DNA of 64,000 nt from DASYRM01 sp036004405 (GTDB taxonomy: Bacteria > Acidobacteriota > Vicinamibacteria > Vicinamibacterales > UBA2999), in assembly GCA_036004405.1 (NCBI GenBank), contig DASYRM010000038.1:1-64000 (forward strand), given 5' to 3'. Positions 18,286-26,210 of the stretch are shown here, in pieces (within the stretch, counting starts at the first letter, position 1; every line of letters begins with the position of its first letter). Position numbers and translations under genes: made by a program. The notes under the pieces were generated by a model. It saw only the letters and a list, made by a program, of their open reading frames with translations, had not been told where the DNA came from and made no database searches.

Positions 18286-19407
18286 TCAGGCCGCCTTCGA
18301 TCGGCGCGCCTCCCCGGCCTGTGCCGCGCGCGCAGCCACCCGGCCGGCAATCCGGTCCGCATCGCGGCCGACGCCGTGAATCATCTCGGACGACATCGAA
18401 TACAGGAAGTGCAGCCCGACGAAGAAGAGGCCCGGCTCCCGTGCCACTTCTCCCCCTTGGTGCTCGGGCAGGCCGTCGGCGCCGAATACCGGCAGATCGA
18501 GCCACGAGAAGCCGGGATGGAATCCTGTCGCCCACACGACGTTGGTCACGTCGAGGACGCGCCCGTCGGCGAGCACCGGCTTGCCGCCGCTCACCCCCGT
18601 CACGCGAGGCACGCGCTCGATGCCGGCCTTCGTCAGCTGGTACGGCTTGGTGCGTACGAGCGGGCCGCCGCCGTACAGCATCTTCGGCCGCATCCGACGC
18701 CCCACCGGGTTGGCGATGCTGAGAATGCGATGGAACATCAGCCGCAAGGTGAGGCGCATGAGGATGATGAGCGCCGGCCGCTTGTCGATGTGGAACGGCA
18801 CATGGCCGGTGTCGCGTCCAGCCACGACGACGCGGTGGCGGTGGACGACGTCGAGCGCGATCTCGACGCCCGAATTGCCGGCGCCGGCCACGAGCACGGG
18901 GCCGGCCTGCAGCTGCGAGGGGTTGCGGTAGTCGAGCGAGTGGAGCTGCTGGATCGACGGATCGAGATCGGCGGCAAACGCCGGCACCGCGGGCCGCTGA
19001 TGATTGGCCATCGCCACCACCACGTTGTCGGCCTCGAACCGCTGGTCGCCGGCCACGACGACGAAGCCCTGGCCCTGTCGCGACACCCGCTCGACCCGTG
19101 TGTTCAGCCGGACCGGGAGATCGAAGTGACGGGCGTAGGCTTCGAGGTAGTCGCCCATCTCGTCCTTGGTCGGAAACCGGTTGCGGTCGCCGGGGAAGGC
19201 CCAGCCGTCGAGGCTCGAGAACTTGCGCGGCGTGAAGAGCCTCAGCGAGTCCCACCGCTGGCGCCAAGCGTCGCCTACACGCGCGCCGCCATCGAGGATG
19301 ACGAACGGCACGCCCCGCCGGTGCAGGTGATAGCCCACCGACAATCCCGCCTGCCCGGCCCCCACTACCACCGTGTTCACCCGCTCGGTTCTCATTGCGC
19401 TCGCCAT
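18286..19407 (-). CDS. Flavin-containing monooxygenase-type NAD(P)/FAD oxidoreductase
   Basis: 373 aa. The N-terminal FAD Rossmann motif is VVGAGQAGLS (from residue 15), a central NAD(P) Rossmann motif is LVAGAGNSGVEIA (about residue 175), and a C-terminal VVWATGFHPGFSW matches the ATG(F/Y) motif of class B flavin monooxygenases. Known relatives (CzcO, YUCCA-like) oxygenate or reduce small nucleophiles; substrate unknown here. ATG 19407 has GAGGAGGG 6 nt upstream; the 29-residue upstream extension crosses a REP hairpin region and is rejected. Confidence 0.88.
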   Translation of the reverse strand: MASAMRTERVNTVVVGAGQAGLSVGYHLHRRGVPFVILDGGARVGDAWRQRWDSLRLFTPRKFSSLDGWAFPGDRNRFPTKDEMGDYLEAYARHFDLPVRLNTRVERVSRQGQGFVVVAGDQRFEADNVVVAMANHQRPAVPAFAADLDPSIQQLHSLDYRNPSQLQAGPVLVAGAGNSGVEIALDVVHRHRVVVAGRDTGHVPFHIDKRPALIILMRLTLRLMFHRILSIANPVGRRMRPKMLYGGGPLVRTKPYQLTKAGIERVPRVTGVSGGKPVLADGRVLDVTNVVWATGFHPGFSWLDLPVFGADGLPEHQGGEVAREPGLFFVGLHFLYSMSSEMIHGVGRDADRIAGRVAARAAQAGEARRSKAA

Positions 19408-19427
19408 GTCGCCCTCCTCTGCCCCAC

Positions 19428-19451
19428 GTAGACGGCGGTCTTCAGACCGCC
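19428..19451 (+). repeat. REP-like hairpin GTAG-AC-GGCGGTCTTCAGACCGCC
   Basis: GTAG at 19428-19431, stem GGCGGTCT/AGACCGCC (19434-19451). Upstream of the FAD oxidoreductase gene. Confidence 0.75.
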
Positions 19452-19552
19452 CTGGAGCGAGCTCAGAGTAGAACCGCGGCGCGCTGCTCCGCATCGGCCG
19501 GAATACCCAAGTGCGTCGAGGGATGCGGCGTGGGTAGAACTATGTAGGCCCT

Positions 19553-19579
19553 ACCCGCCCGACCCGCCCGACCCGCCTC
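19553..19579. repeat. Three tandem nonamers ACCCGCCCG/ACCCGCCTC
   Basis: ACCCGCCCG twice and ACCCGCCTC once, six bases beyond the stop of the LuxR-type gene. Same family as 1616-1642. Confidence 0.65.
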
Positions 19580-19584
19580 GTGGA

Positions 19585-21216
19585 TCAGAGGAGCTTGTGT
19601 TCGTAGGCGTAGGCGGTGGCCGCGGACCGTGAGGACAAATCCAGCTTGGTGAAGATGTTGCTGATGTGGCGCGCCACGGTCTTCTCGCTGATCGAGAGCT
19701 GGGCGGCAATCGCGCGGTTGGTCTTGCCCGCGGCAATCTGCCGCAGCACTTCCACTTCCCGGCCAGTCAGCCCGCCGCTCGGCGCCGCGATTTCCGGGGC
19801 CTGGAGCGTCGACAACCGCTCGACGTCCGGGCGGGCGCCGAGATGCTCGAACACTTCGACCGCGGCGTCGATTTCCATCCGCGCGCCTTCGTCATCGCCC
19901 AGGGCCGCGTAGGCCGAGCCCATGAGCGCGCGGACTCGCGCCACTTCGTAGGGCGCCGGCACGTCCTGCCACAGTTCCCACGCCTCGCGAAGAAGGCCGA
20001 CGGCGTCGCGCGGCTCGCCGGCCGCCAGTGCGATCGCCCCGGCCGCCTGCGCCACCGCGGCGCGCAGGGCCGGCGCGCCCAGCCGCTCCGCCAGCTCCGC
20101 GAGCTCACCCGCCGCGGCGCGTGCGGCGGCCAGATCGGCCGACGCCAGCAGGATGTCCACCGCCGCATGCAGCACCAGCGCGCGCGCCCGCTGGCCTTTC
20201 GTCTCGTGCAGCGCGCTGCGGATGGCCGCATCGGCCGCCGCGGCATCGCCTTGCGCGAGCCGCAGCAGCGCCAGCCCCGGCTGCGGGCGGCGGCCGGCGC
20301 GGCTCGCCTGGCGATAGCCCTCCTCGGCAGCCTCGAAGTCGCCGCGCACGCGGCAGATTTCCGCATGCTGATAGAACGCCGCCGCCGATTCGGTGGGGTC
20401 GCTCGAGGCCAGGCGCTCGCAGGCGCGGCGCGCTTCTGCGACGGCGTCGTCCCACGCGCCGTGCAGCTGCAGCAGCTCCGACCGCCGCACCAGACACTGT
20501 CCGCGGAACGGCACCATGTCGGGATGCGCGGTGCACCACGACGTCATCGCGTCGGTCCACTCGTGGGCCCGCCGCAGATCGAACAGATCGTGACAGGCGC
20601 TCAGCACGCTGCAGTAGACGATGCCGGTCACGATCGGTCCCACTTCCCCGGCCGTCACCGCCACCATCACCTCATCGAAGCGGGCCAGGCCGGCGGCTGT
20701 CTGCTGCTGCCAGAGCATCGCGCGCCCCTCGGCGTGGCGCGCCAGCGCGATCAGGTCGGCGTGGCGCAGCCGATCCCCGATCGCCGCGGCTTCGACAAAG
20801 GCGGCACGCGCGCCAGGAATGTCGCCCTCGCTGGCCTTCCGGTGCCCACCCAGGCACAAGAGGAACCCGCGCTCCACGCAGTCCTCGGCGTCGCTCGCGA
20901 GCAGGCGCTCGGCCCGCGCCAGCCACCCGGCGGCTTCGGCCTGACGATGCTTCTGGTCGGCGAGCGAGAGCAGTCGCCAGATGGCCGACGCGGCCGCGCG
21001 ACGGCTGTCGCCGCGATCGAGAAAACGCTGGAAGGCGCGGGTGCGCGCGGCGGCGCTGGCGTCGTCGAGACCGATCAGCGCTGCGGCCGCCGCAAGGCGA
21101 TCGAGATCCTCGGCGTCGAGGGGCGACGCGCGGTCCGCGTCCGAGAGCGCAGCAAAGGCATCGGCCCAGGCCTGCCGCTCGTAGGCAGCTCGTCCGCGCT
21201 GCAGCGCGTCATCCAT
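19585..21216 (-). CDS. LuxR-type regulator with long TPR-like sensory region
   Basis: 543 aa. The last about 65 residues are a LuxR/NarL helix-turn-helix (GLTGREVEVLRQIAAGKTNRAI, SEKTVARHISNIFTKL). Before it are about 470 residues of paired Ala-rich helices resembling tetratricopeptide repeats (for example AAAFYQHAEICRVRGDFEAAEEGY). There is no receiver, no ATPase Walker motif and no cyclase domain. Its regulon is unknown; the neighbouring genes are plausible targets. An inverted repeat TCCGGAC-N8-GTCCGG lies just upstream of the start and could be an autoregulatory operator. Confidence 0.85.
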   Translation of the reverse strand: MDDALQRGRAAYERQAWADAFAALSDADRASPLDAEDLDRLAAAAALIGLDDASAAARTRAFQRFLDRGDSRRAAASAIWRLLSLADQKHRQAEAAGWLARAERLLASDAEDCVERGFLLCLGGHRKASEGDIPGARAAFVEAAAIGDRLRHADLIALARHAEGRAMLWQQQTAAGLARFDEVMVAVTAGEVGPIVTGIVYCSVLSACHDLFDLRRAHEWTDAMTSWCTAHPDMVPFRGQCLVRRSELLQLHGAWDDAVAEARRACERLASSDPTESAAAFYQHAEICRVRGDFEAAEEGYRQASRAGRRPQPGLALLRLAQGDAAAADAAIRSALHETKGQRARALVLHAAVDILLASADLAAARAAAGELAELAERLGAPALRAAVAQAAGAIALAAGEPRDAVGLLREAWELWQDVPAPYEVARVRALMGSAYAALGDDEGARMEIDAAVEVFEHLGARPDVERLSTLQAPEIAAPSGGLTGREVEVLRQIAAGKTNRAIAAQLSISEKTVARHISNIFTKLDLSSRSAATAYAYEHKLL

Positions 21217-21222
21217 GGAGCT

Positions 21223-21242
21223 CCGGACATTCTAGCGTCCGG
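21223..21242. promoter_or_regulatory. CCGGAC-N8-GTCCGG inverted repeat upstream of LuxR gene
   Basis: Perfect 6-base arms with an 8-base spacer, 6 nt before the start codon of the LuxR-type gene. Candidate operator; no direct evidence of binding. Confidence 0.35.
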
Positions 21243-21248
21243 GGATCC

Positions 21249-21277
21249 AAGGGCTAAGGGCCAAGGCCCAAGGCCTA
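21249..21277. repeat. Degenerate GGGCCAA/GGCCTTGG heptad repeats
   Basis: AAGGGCTAAGGGCCAAGGCCCAAGGCC-type spacer that also contains the stop codon of the gene at 21275. Same flavour as 2443-2495 and 13433-13466. Confidence 0.4.
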
Positions 21278-22201
21278 GTTTGGCCCGCGACCGTGTTCGA
21301 ACCCGAAGCGTTGCACCGTGCCTTGCCACACCGGCTGCCAGCGTCCCTCCACCCACCAGCCCACCTCGCCGCTCGACGGCACGCGCATGCCGTCGACCGT
21401 GACGTAACCCGCGAACCGGCCCTCCCACGGCGTGGCCACGTAGGTCGTGCCGTAGCTGCGCGGCCGCTCGGCAGCGTACACCGAGGCCACTTCGCCCGCG
21501 TCGTTGAAGCGGAACTCGATCGTCGCCGTCTCCCCACCGTGCGTCAGCGTGGCCGCGGTGCGGTTGCGATCCATTGGCGTCCACGTCAGGTCCTCGCTCG
21601 GCAGGAGCAGCGTCGGACTCCACGGTGCTTCGGCCAGCAGCCGGTAGAGGTCGCCGGAGTTGAGATCGTGGCTGCCGTGATCGGCCGACATCGTCACCGC
21701 GGAAAGGAGCGCCACCCGGCCGTCGCCCACGCCGCCGACGTAGATGTCGCGGATGCTTGCATGGACGAGCGGCATCAGCTGCAACCGGGCATCCCACACA
21801 AAACCGCGCGCCTCGGGCGCAATCGTTTCCTCGGCTGTAAAGGCGAGCCACTGCCCGCTCTCCACACCAGTGCGCAGGCGCCCGGCCTGCTCCAGCCGCA
21901 CGCTCGCCAGCCGCGGCTGGCCGTCCTGGAGCGCCAGGCGGAGGTAGCGCTGGACGGGTGCCGGCAACCCGTCGAGCGCAGCAAGCGACACCGCCGGCAG
22001 CGAGCCTGGCACGGCCGCGGTGAGCGCGGCCGTCGCGGCGCCGGTCTCGCGCGTCCAACGGCGCGCCTGCAGCGGTACGAGGATCGCGCCGGCAGTCAGC
22101 GCGATGGCCAGCCCGATGACGATTGCCCGGACCTTGCGACCAATCAGGGGACGTGTGGGCGCCAGGGGCGCCGCGATCGATTCGGTTGCGCTGATGGCCA
22201 T
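21275..22201 (-). CDS. DUF6544/DUF6920-like membrane-anchored protein
   Basis: 308 aa. One N-terminal helix (AIVIGLAIALTAGAILVPL), then a soluble domain beginning LPAPVQRYLRLAL and containing ASVRLEQAGRLRTG, FTAEETIAPEARGFVWDAR, VHASIRDIYVGGVG and LPSEDLTWTPMD. The pattern matches an uncharacterised family I recall as DUF6544 or DUF6920. ATG 22201 is chosen over 22207 because GAGGAG abuts the earlier ATG and sits 6 nt from the later one. Upstream in the same direction is the diheme cytochrome gene (21 bp gap), so they are probably co-transcribed. Confidence 0.75.
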   Translation of the reverse strand: MAISATESIAAPLAPTRPLIGRKVRAIVIGLAIALTAGAILVPLQARRWTRETGAATAALTAAVPGSLPAVSLAALDGLPAPVQRYLRLALQDGQPRLASVRLEQAGRLRTGVESGQWLAFTAEETIAPEARGFVWDARLQLMPLVHASIRDIYVGGVGDGRVALLSAVTMSADHGSHDLNSGDLYRLLAEAPWSPTLLLPSEDLTWTPMDRNRTAATLTHGGETATIEFRFNDAGEVASVYAAERPRSYGTTYVATPWEGRFAGYVTVDGMRVPSSGEVGWWVEGRWQPVWQGTVQRFGFEHGRGPN

Positions 22202-22222
22202 GACCATCTCCTCGAAAGCCGG

Positions 22223-22978
22223 CTAGGCCGGCCGCTGCTGAAGTCCCTGCAGGAACCGGACGATCGCGTCGATCCGCGCCGCCGCGTCGCCGCCGGTGCC
22301 CGAGCGCTTGAACACCGCCCCCCACACCGGCATGTCGCGATCGCCGTGAGCGGCGACGCCGGTGCCGTCGACCACCTGCCGCACGCGCTCGGCGGGAAAC
22401 ACGCCGCCGTTCCGCATCGCGAACGTGGTCAGGTCGGGCGGCATGCGCCGCAGCTGGCCCGCCATCGCGCCGTCACCGCGGCCGGCGGCCCCGTGGCAGG
22501 TGGCGCAGTAGGTGCGGAAGAGCGTGCCGCCGTCGGCGGCCGCCGATGCCGGGGACGGAGCCGGCCCCTGCTGAATCGACTCGACGAACGCGACGAGGTT
22601 CTGCAGGCGCACCGTGACGCGGGCGTCGGACGCGTCGAGCGCCCGCAGCGTCGGCCCCCACACCGGCATCTCGGTGCTGCCGTGCGCGGATGCGCGCGCC
22701 GAGCCCTCGATGAAGTCGAGCACGCGCTGGCGCGGGAACACGCCGCGATTGCGGCTGGCCAGCACCGTCAGATCCGCCGGCTTCGTCTTCAGGGCGAACG
22801 CCGTCGGCCCGTCGCCGTGGCCCAGGCGGCCGTGGCAGCTCGCGCAATAGAGATCGAACGACACCGATCCGACGAGCGACTCCGGCACGAGCGGCGGCAG
22901 CGCCTGCCGTGGCCCCTGCGCGCCGACCCCCGCCACGATTGCCAGCGCCATCCCCACCGAGCTCCACATCCGCACCAT
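22223..22978 (-). CDS. Secreted diheme cytochrome c
   Basis: 251 aa. Signal peptide (VGMALAIVAGVGAQ), then two class I cytochrome c domains, each with a heme motif and a Met ligand: Cys45-x-x-Cys48-His49 (CASCH) with EMPVWG (Met104), and Cys158-x-x-Cys161-His162 (CATCH) with DMPVWG. The duplicated PVWG motif shows internal duplication. It is a periplasmic electron carrier for an unidentified dehydrogenase or oxidase. Start 22978 has GGAGGG upstream. Divergent from the DHOD-like operon. Confidence 0.9.
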   Translation of the reverse strand: MVRMWSSVGMALAIVAGVGAQGPRQALPPLVPESLVGSVSFDLYCASCHGRLGHGDGPTAFALKTKPADLTVLASRNRGVFPRQRVLDFIEGSARASAHGSTEMPVWGPTLRALDASDARVTVRLQNLVAFVESIQQGPAPSPASAAADGGTLFRTYCATCHGAAGRGDGAMAGQLRRMPPDLTTFAMRNGGVFPAERVRQVVDGTGVAAHGDRDMPVWGAVFKRSGTGGDAAARIDAIVRFLQGLQQRPA

Positions 22979-23081
22979 CGGCGACCCTCCGAACGGAGCG
23001 GCTACAACATTCGTTCCGTTCGCGCGGTGGGAGCGAATGCCGGCCACACACGCCCTCTCGGCGGGCGGCACTCGATGACAT

Positions 23082-23129
23082 GCGGAGGCTTTCACACCTC
23101 CGCGGGAATTTCCCCGCCCTTGCGGGCGG
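23082..23129 (+). promoter_or_regulatory. Three consecutive hairpins in the leader of the DHOD-like operon
   Basis: GCGGAGG/CCTCCGC (23082-23103), GCGGG/CCCGC (23102-23117) and CCGCCC/GGGCGG (23114-23129). They overlap slightly at their bases, so alternative folding is possible. They lie 72-119 nt before ATG 23201 with no T-run. Possible RNA regulator or attenuator; no known riboswitch class is recognised. Confidence 0.4.
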
Positions 23130-23200
23130 CGCCGCGGCAAATGCGCCCAATCGGCAACGCGCGCACCACGCCGAGGGCTGGCACGAGGAGTGCTCCAGCA

Positions 23201-24199
23201 ATGGTCATGGACACCACCACCTCATATCTGGGCCTGAGGCTGGCGCACCCGTTCATCGCCGGCGCCTCGCCCATGGGGTACAACCTCGATACGATCAAGC
23301 GGCTCGAAGACGCCGGGTGCGCCGCCGTCGTCCTGCACTCGCTGTTCGAGGAGCAGATTTCGCTGGCCACCGAGGGGCGCGTGGCGCACGTCGACGCGCT
23401 CGACCCGCGCTTCGCCAACATCGTTGCCGACTACCCGCCCCCCAAGGACTACAAGTTCGGGCCCGACGGCTACGCCCAGCACCTCGCACGAGTGAAGGCT
23501 GCGGTGGGCATCCCGGTGATCGCCTCGCTCAACGGCCACACCGGCGAGTCGTGGCTGAAGTTCGCGCAGATCATCGAGCAGGCCGGCGCGGACGCGCTCG
23601 AGTTCAACTACTACGACATCGCCACCGATCTCACGGTGCCCGCGGCCGCCGTCGAAGACGCACTCGTCACCGCCGTTGGCAACCTGACGCGCACGATCCG
23701 GATTCCGGTGGCGGTGAAGCTCACGCCCTTCTACACCTCGTTCGGGAACCTGGCCGCCGCGCTCGACGCCGCCGGCGCCAGCGGTCTCGTGCTCTTCAAC
23801 CGCTTCTACCAGTCCGACGTGCGGACGCGCACGATGACGCTCGAGCCGCAGGCCGAGCTCTCGACGAGCGCGGAGCTTCCGCTGCGGCTGCACTGGCTGG
23901 CGCTCCTCCACGGGCGCGTGCGCCCGTCGCTGGCGGTCAGCGGCGGCGTGGCCACGCCCGACGACGGCATCAAAGCGCTGCTCGCCGGTGCCGACGCCGT
24001 GCAGATCGTCTCCGCCATCCTCCGCCACGGCCCCGGGCACATCGCCGCGATGCGGCAGGGGCTCGAACGCTGGCTCGAATGGCAGCACATCGAGACCGTC
24101 TCGCAGATGGTCGGCCGCGCCGGCCTGCAGGCGAGCCCCGATCCCGCGGCCTTCGAACGCGCGCACTACATCCGCACGCTTCAGAGCTGGACCCGATGA
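23201..24199 (+). CDS. Dihydroorotate dehydrogenase-like FMN protein
   Basis: 332 aa TIM-barrel protein of the dihydroorotate dehydrogenase superfamily: TSYLGLRLAHPFIAGASPMG, AGCAAVVLHSLFEEQI, IPVIASLNG, EFNYYDIATD (where PyrD has the NISCPN segment), IPVAVKLTPF and SGGVATPDDGIKALLAGADAVQIVSA. The phosphate/FMN-binding end is conserved but the substrate loop differs, so orotate may not be the substrate. GAGGAG lies 11 nt upstream of 23201; ATG 23207 is an alternative. The next gene overlaps by ATGA. Confidence 0.85.
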   Translation: MVMDTTTSYLGLRLAHPFIAGASPMGYNLDTIKRLEDAGCAAVVLHSLFEEQISLATEGRVAHVDALDPRFANIVADYPPPKDYKFGPDGYAQHLARVKAAVGIPVIASLNGHTGESWLKFAQIIEQAGADALEFNYYDIATDLTVPAAAVEDALVTAVGNLTRTIRIPVAVKLTPFYTSFGNLAAALDAAGASGLVLFNRFYQSDVRTRTMTLEPQAELSTSAELPLRLHWLALLHGRVRPSLAVSGGVATPDDGIKALLAGADAVQIVSAILRHGPGHIAAMRQGLERWLEWQHIETVSQMVGRAGLQASPDPAAFERAHYIRTLQSWTR

Positions 24200-24678
24200 C
24201 CGACTTCTTTGCTGCGCTCGAAAACCTTCCGTTCTCGATCTGGCTCCGCGAGTCCAACTCGATCTGGGCCTACCCGACGATGCTGACGCTGCACACGATC
24301 GGCTTGGCGCTGCTCGTCGGCGCCAGCGCCGCGCTCGACCTCAAGGTGCTCGGCTGGGGACAGGCGATCGCGCTCACCGACCTGCGACCGATGTTCCGCT
24401 GGATGTGGATCGGCTTCTGGGTCAACGCGCTCAGCGGCGTCGTGCTGCTGGCGGCCGATGCCACCACCAAGGCCGCGGCGCCGATGTTCCTGATCAAGCT
24501 CGGGCTGATCGCCGTCGGCGTGGTGATCATGGCGGCGCAGCGCCGCGCCGTGTTTGCACCCGCCGCCGCCATCACGCGATCGGCCCGGGTGCTGGCCGCC
24601 GCGTCGCTGACCGTGTGGTTCGTCGCCATTGCCGCGGGACGGTTGATGGCCTACCCGGGCCTCTTTTTTGGACTCTAG
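24196..24678 (+). CDS. Four-helix membrane protein, DUF6644-like, copy A
   Basis: 160 aa with four hydrophobic helices: SIWAYPTMLTLHTIGLALLVG, MWIGFWVNALSGVVLLA, MFLIKLGLIAVGVVIMA and LTVWFVAIAAGRLMAY. The LHTIGLALLVGASAALDLKVLGWG part is shared with the next gene (LHFVGLALLIGVVGMLDLRLLGRL), so the two are paralogues. Histidine in helix 1 and Trp/Arg near the end could bind heme, but that is a guess. Family name is from memory. Coupled by a 4-bp overlap to the DHOD-like enzyme, which suggests a membrane partner for it. Confidence 0.75.
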   Translation: MTDFFAALENLPFSIWLRESNSIWAYPTMLTLHTIGLALLVGASAALDLKVLGWGQAIALTDLRPMFRWMWIGFWVNALSGVVLLAADATTKAAAPMFLIKLGLIAVGVVIMAAQRRAVFAPAAAITRSARVLAAASLTVWFVAIAAGRLMAYPGLFFGL

Positions 24679-24699
24679 GGCAGAGAGGGCGGAAGCGCT

Positions 24700-25191
24700 A
24701 TGAGCCACTGGATCGTCACCACGCTGAAAGCCACGTCGGTGTCCCACTTCATGACCGGCTCGATGTGGGCGTGGCCGCTGTGCGAGACGCTGCACTTCGT
24801 CGGGCTGGCACTGCTCATCGGCGTGGTGGGGATGCTCGATCTGCGGCTGCTCGGCCGTCTGCGGCACCTGTCGTACGCCGCCGTGCACAGCCTGATTCCG
24901 TGGGGCATCCTCGGGTTCGTCATCAACCTCGTGACGGGGGTGTTGTTCTTCGTCGGGGCGCCGGACCAGTATCTCGACAACGTCGCCTGGTGGTACAAGC
25001 TCGCGTTCCTGGCCATCGCGGGCCTCAACGTCCTCTACTTCGAGACCACGCAGGCCCGGCGCGCCCTGGCAATCGGCCCCGGCGACGACACGCCGCGTGC
25101 GTTCAAGGTCATCGGCGCAATATCGGTGCTGTCATGGTTCATGGTGCTCTACTGGGGGCGCATGCTCCCGTTCATCGGGACCGCGTTCTGA
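24700..25191 (+). CDS. Four-helix membrane protein, DUF6644-like, copy B
   Basis: 163 aa, paralogue of the preceding gene (MWAWPLCETLHFVGLALLIG, GILGFVINLVTGVLFFVG, YKLAFLAIAGLNVLYF, VLSWFMVLYWGRMLPF). The WGRM ending matches AGRLMAY in copy A. It starts 21 bp after copy A with a GGAAG site, so a three-gene operon DHOD-like/A/B is likely. The paired arrangement suggests a heterodimer in the membrane. Confidence 0.75.
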   Translation: MSHWIVTTLKATSVSHFMTGSMWAWPLCETLHFVGLALLIGVVGMLDLRLLGRLRHLSYAAVHSLIPWGILGFVINLVTGVLFFVGAPDQYLDNVAWWYKLAFLAIAGLNVLYFETTQARRALAIGPGDDTPRAFKVIGAISVLSWFMVLYWGRMLPFIGTAF

Positions 25192-25342
25192 TCGATCACC
25201 CGTCCTGAAGCGGCGCGGCTGAGCCGGCCTTGTCCATCTCGACCGGCAAGCCGTACAAACGCCTGGCTGTACGAGCTACAGCCCCAACCGTAGCCAACAC
25301 GCCAACTCGCTCATCCGTGGCGTCTTCTGGCTGATGTCGGGG

Positions 25343-25358
25343 TGGCCCTGGCCTTGCA
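25343..25358 (+). promoter_or_regulatory. Sigma-54 type promoter for the DUF4956-PLD-PPK2 operon
   Basis: TGGCCCTGGCCTTGCA, with GG and GC 10 bases apart and a full TTGCA -12 box. The predicted start near 25369 is almost at the ATG (25371), giving a leaderless or nearly leaderless message. Good sequence match, less usual placement. Confidence 0.5.
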
Positions 25359-25370
25359 GCGGCGACAGCG

Positions 25371-26204
25371 ATGGCCTCACGGCTTTTTTCAGCTCCCCTC
25401 GCACGAGTCGTCCTCACGCTCGGGCTGATGATGGCCGGCGCGAGCGCCGCCACCCTGTTTGCGCAGCAGCCGCGGCCGGCCGAGCGTCGCGCCGAAGCGC
25501 CGGCGCCCGCTGCGACTCAGTCGCCCCTCCCCGTCCCCTTTTCGACGTCAGACAGCAGCGAGCTGAAGCTCACGACCATTCAGGAAGTGCGGCGCTCGCT
25601 GGTCCGCTTGCCGCTTGCCGCCGGGCTCGGCGCCCTGCTGGCGCTGCGCCCGCGGCGCCGCGGCACGCCGCCGCGCTCGGTGGCGGTGGTGCAGACCCAG
25701 ATCGTGCTCGCCGGCGTGGGCGCCGTGATCATGCTCATCGTCGGCACCAGCCTGGCGCGCGCGTTCGGCATCGTTGGCGCAGCCAACCTCATTCGCTACC
25801 GGTCGAAGATCGACGATCCCAAGGACGCCGTCGTCATGCTGTGCGCGCTCGCCGTCGGCCTCGCCTCGGGCGTCGGACTGTATCTGATTGCGGGCATCGC
25901 CACCGGCTTCCTGCTCGCGCTCCTCTGGGTCATCGAGTCGTTCGAACCCCGGGCGCTCAAACTGTTCGATCTGACGATCACCGCCGAGAACGAAGCCGAG
26001 TCGCTGCGCCCGCGCATCGAGCAGGTGCTGCGGCGATTCCGGCTGCCATTCGAAGGCCGTGCGCTCACCACCAACGAGCTCAGCTACGAAGTGCAAATGC
26101 CGTTCGACGCCTCGACCGATGCCGTGTCGCACGGCATCGTGGCCCTGTCACCCAGTACCGACATGGGCGTCGTGTGGACCGACAAGAAGTCGAAAACCAA
26201 ATAG
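25371..26204 (+). CDS. DUF4956 membrane protein
   Basis: 277 aa. Signal-like N-terminus, then three or four helices around residues 80-190 and a soluble C-terminal region. Diagnostic part: IVGAANLIRYRSKIDDPKDAVVMLCALAVGLASGVGLY, matching DUF4956. I recall such proteins next to VTC-domain polyphosphate polymerases in other bacteria, which fits the PPK2 gene two positions downstream. 6 nt before the PLD-like gene; first gene of a three-gene operon behind a sigma-54-type promoter. Confidence 0.8.
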   Translation: MASRLFSAPLARVVLTLGLMMAGASAATLFAQQPRPAERRAEAPAPAATQSPLPVPFSTSDSSELKLTTIQEVRRSLVRLPLAAGLGALLALRPRRRGTPPRSVAVVQTQIVLAGVGAVIMLIVGTSLARAFGIVGAANLIRYRSKIDDPKDAVVMLCALAVGLASGVGLYLIAGIATGFLLALLWVIESFEPRALKLFDLTITAENEAESLRPRIEQVLRRFRLPFEGRALTTNELSYEVQMPFDASTDAVSHGIVALSPSTDMGVVWTDKKSKTK

Positions 26205-26210
26205 GACACC

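Noticed and set aside
23154..23169. Sigma-54-like TGGTGCGCGCGTTGC on the minus strand
   Set aside because: The -24 box lacks CA, it lies 175 nt from the cytochrome start, and a GC-only spacer makes a chance match likely.
21293..23200. Upstream extension of the DHOD-like frame
   Set aside because: It is an antisense read of the DUF6544-like and cytochrome genes with Arg/His-rich nonsense composition.
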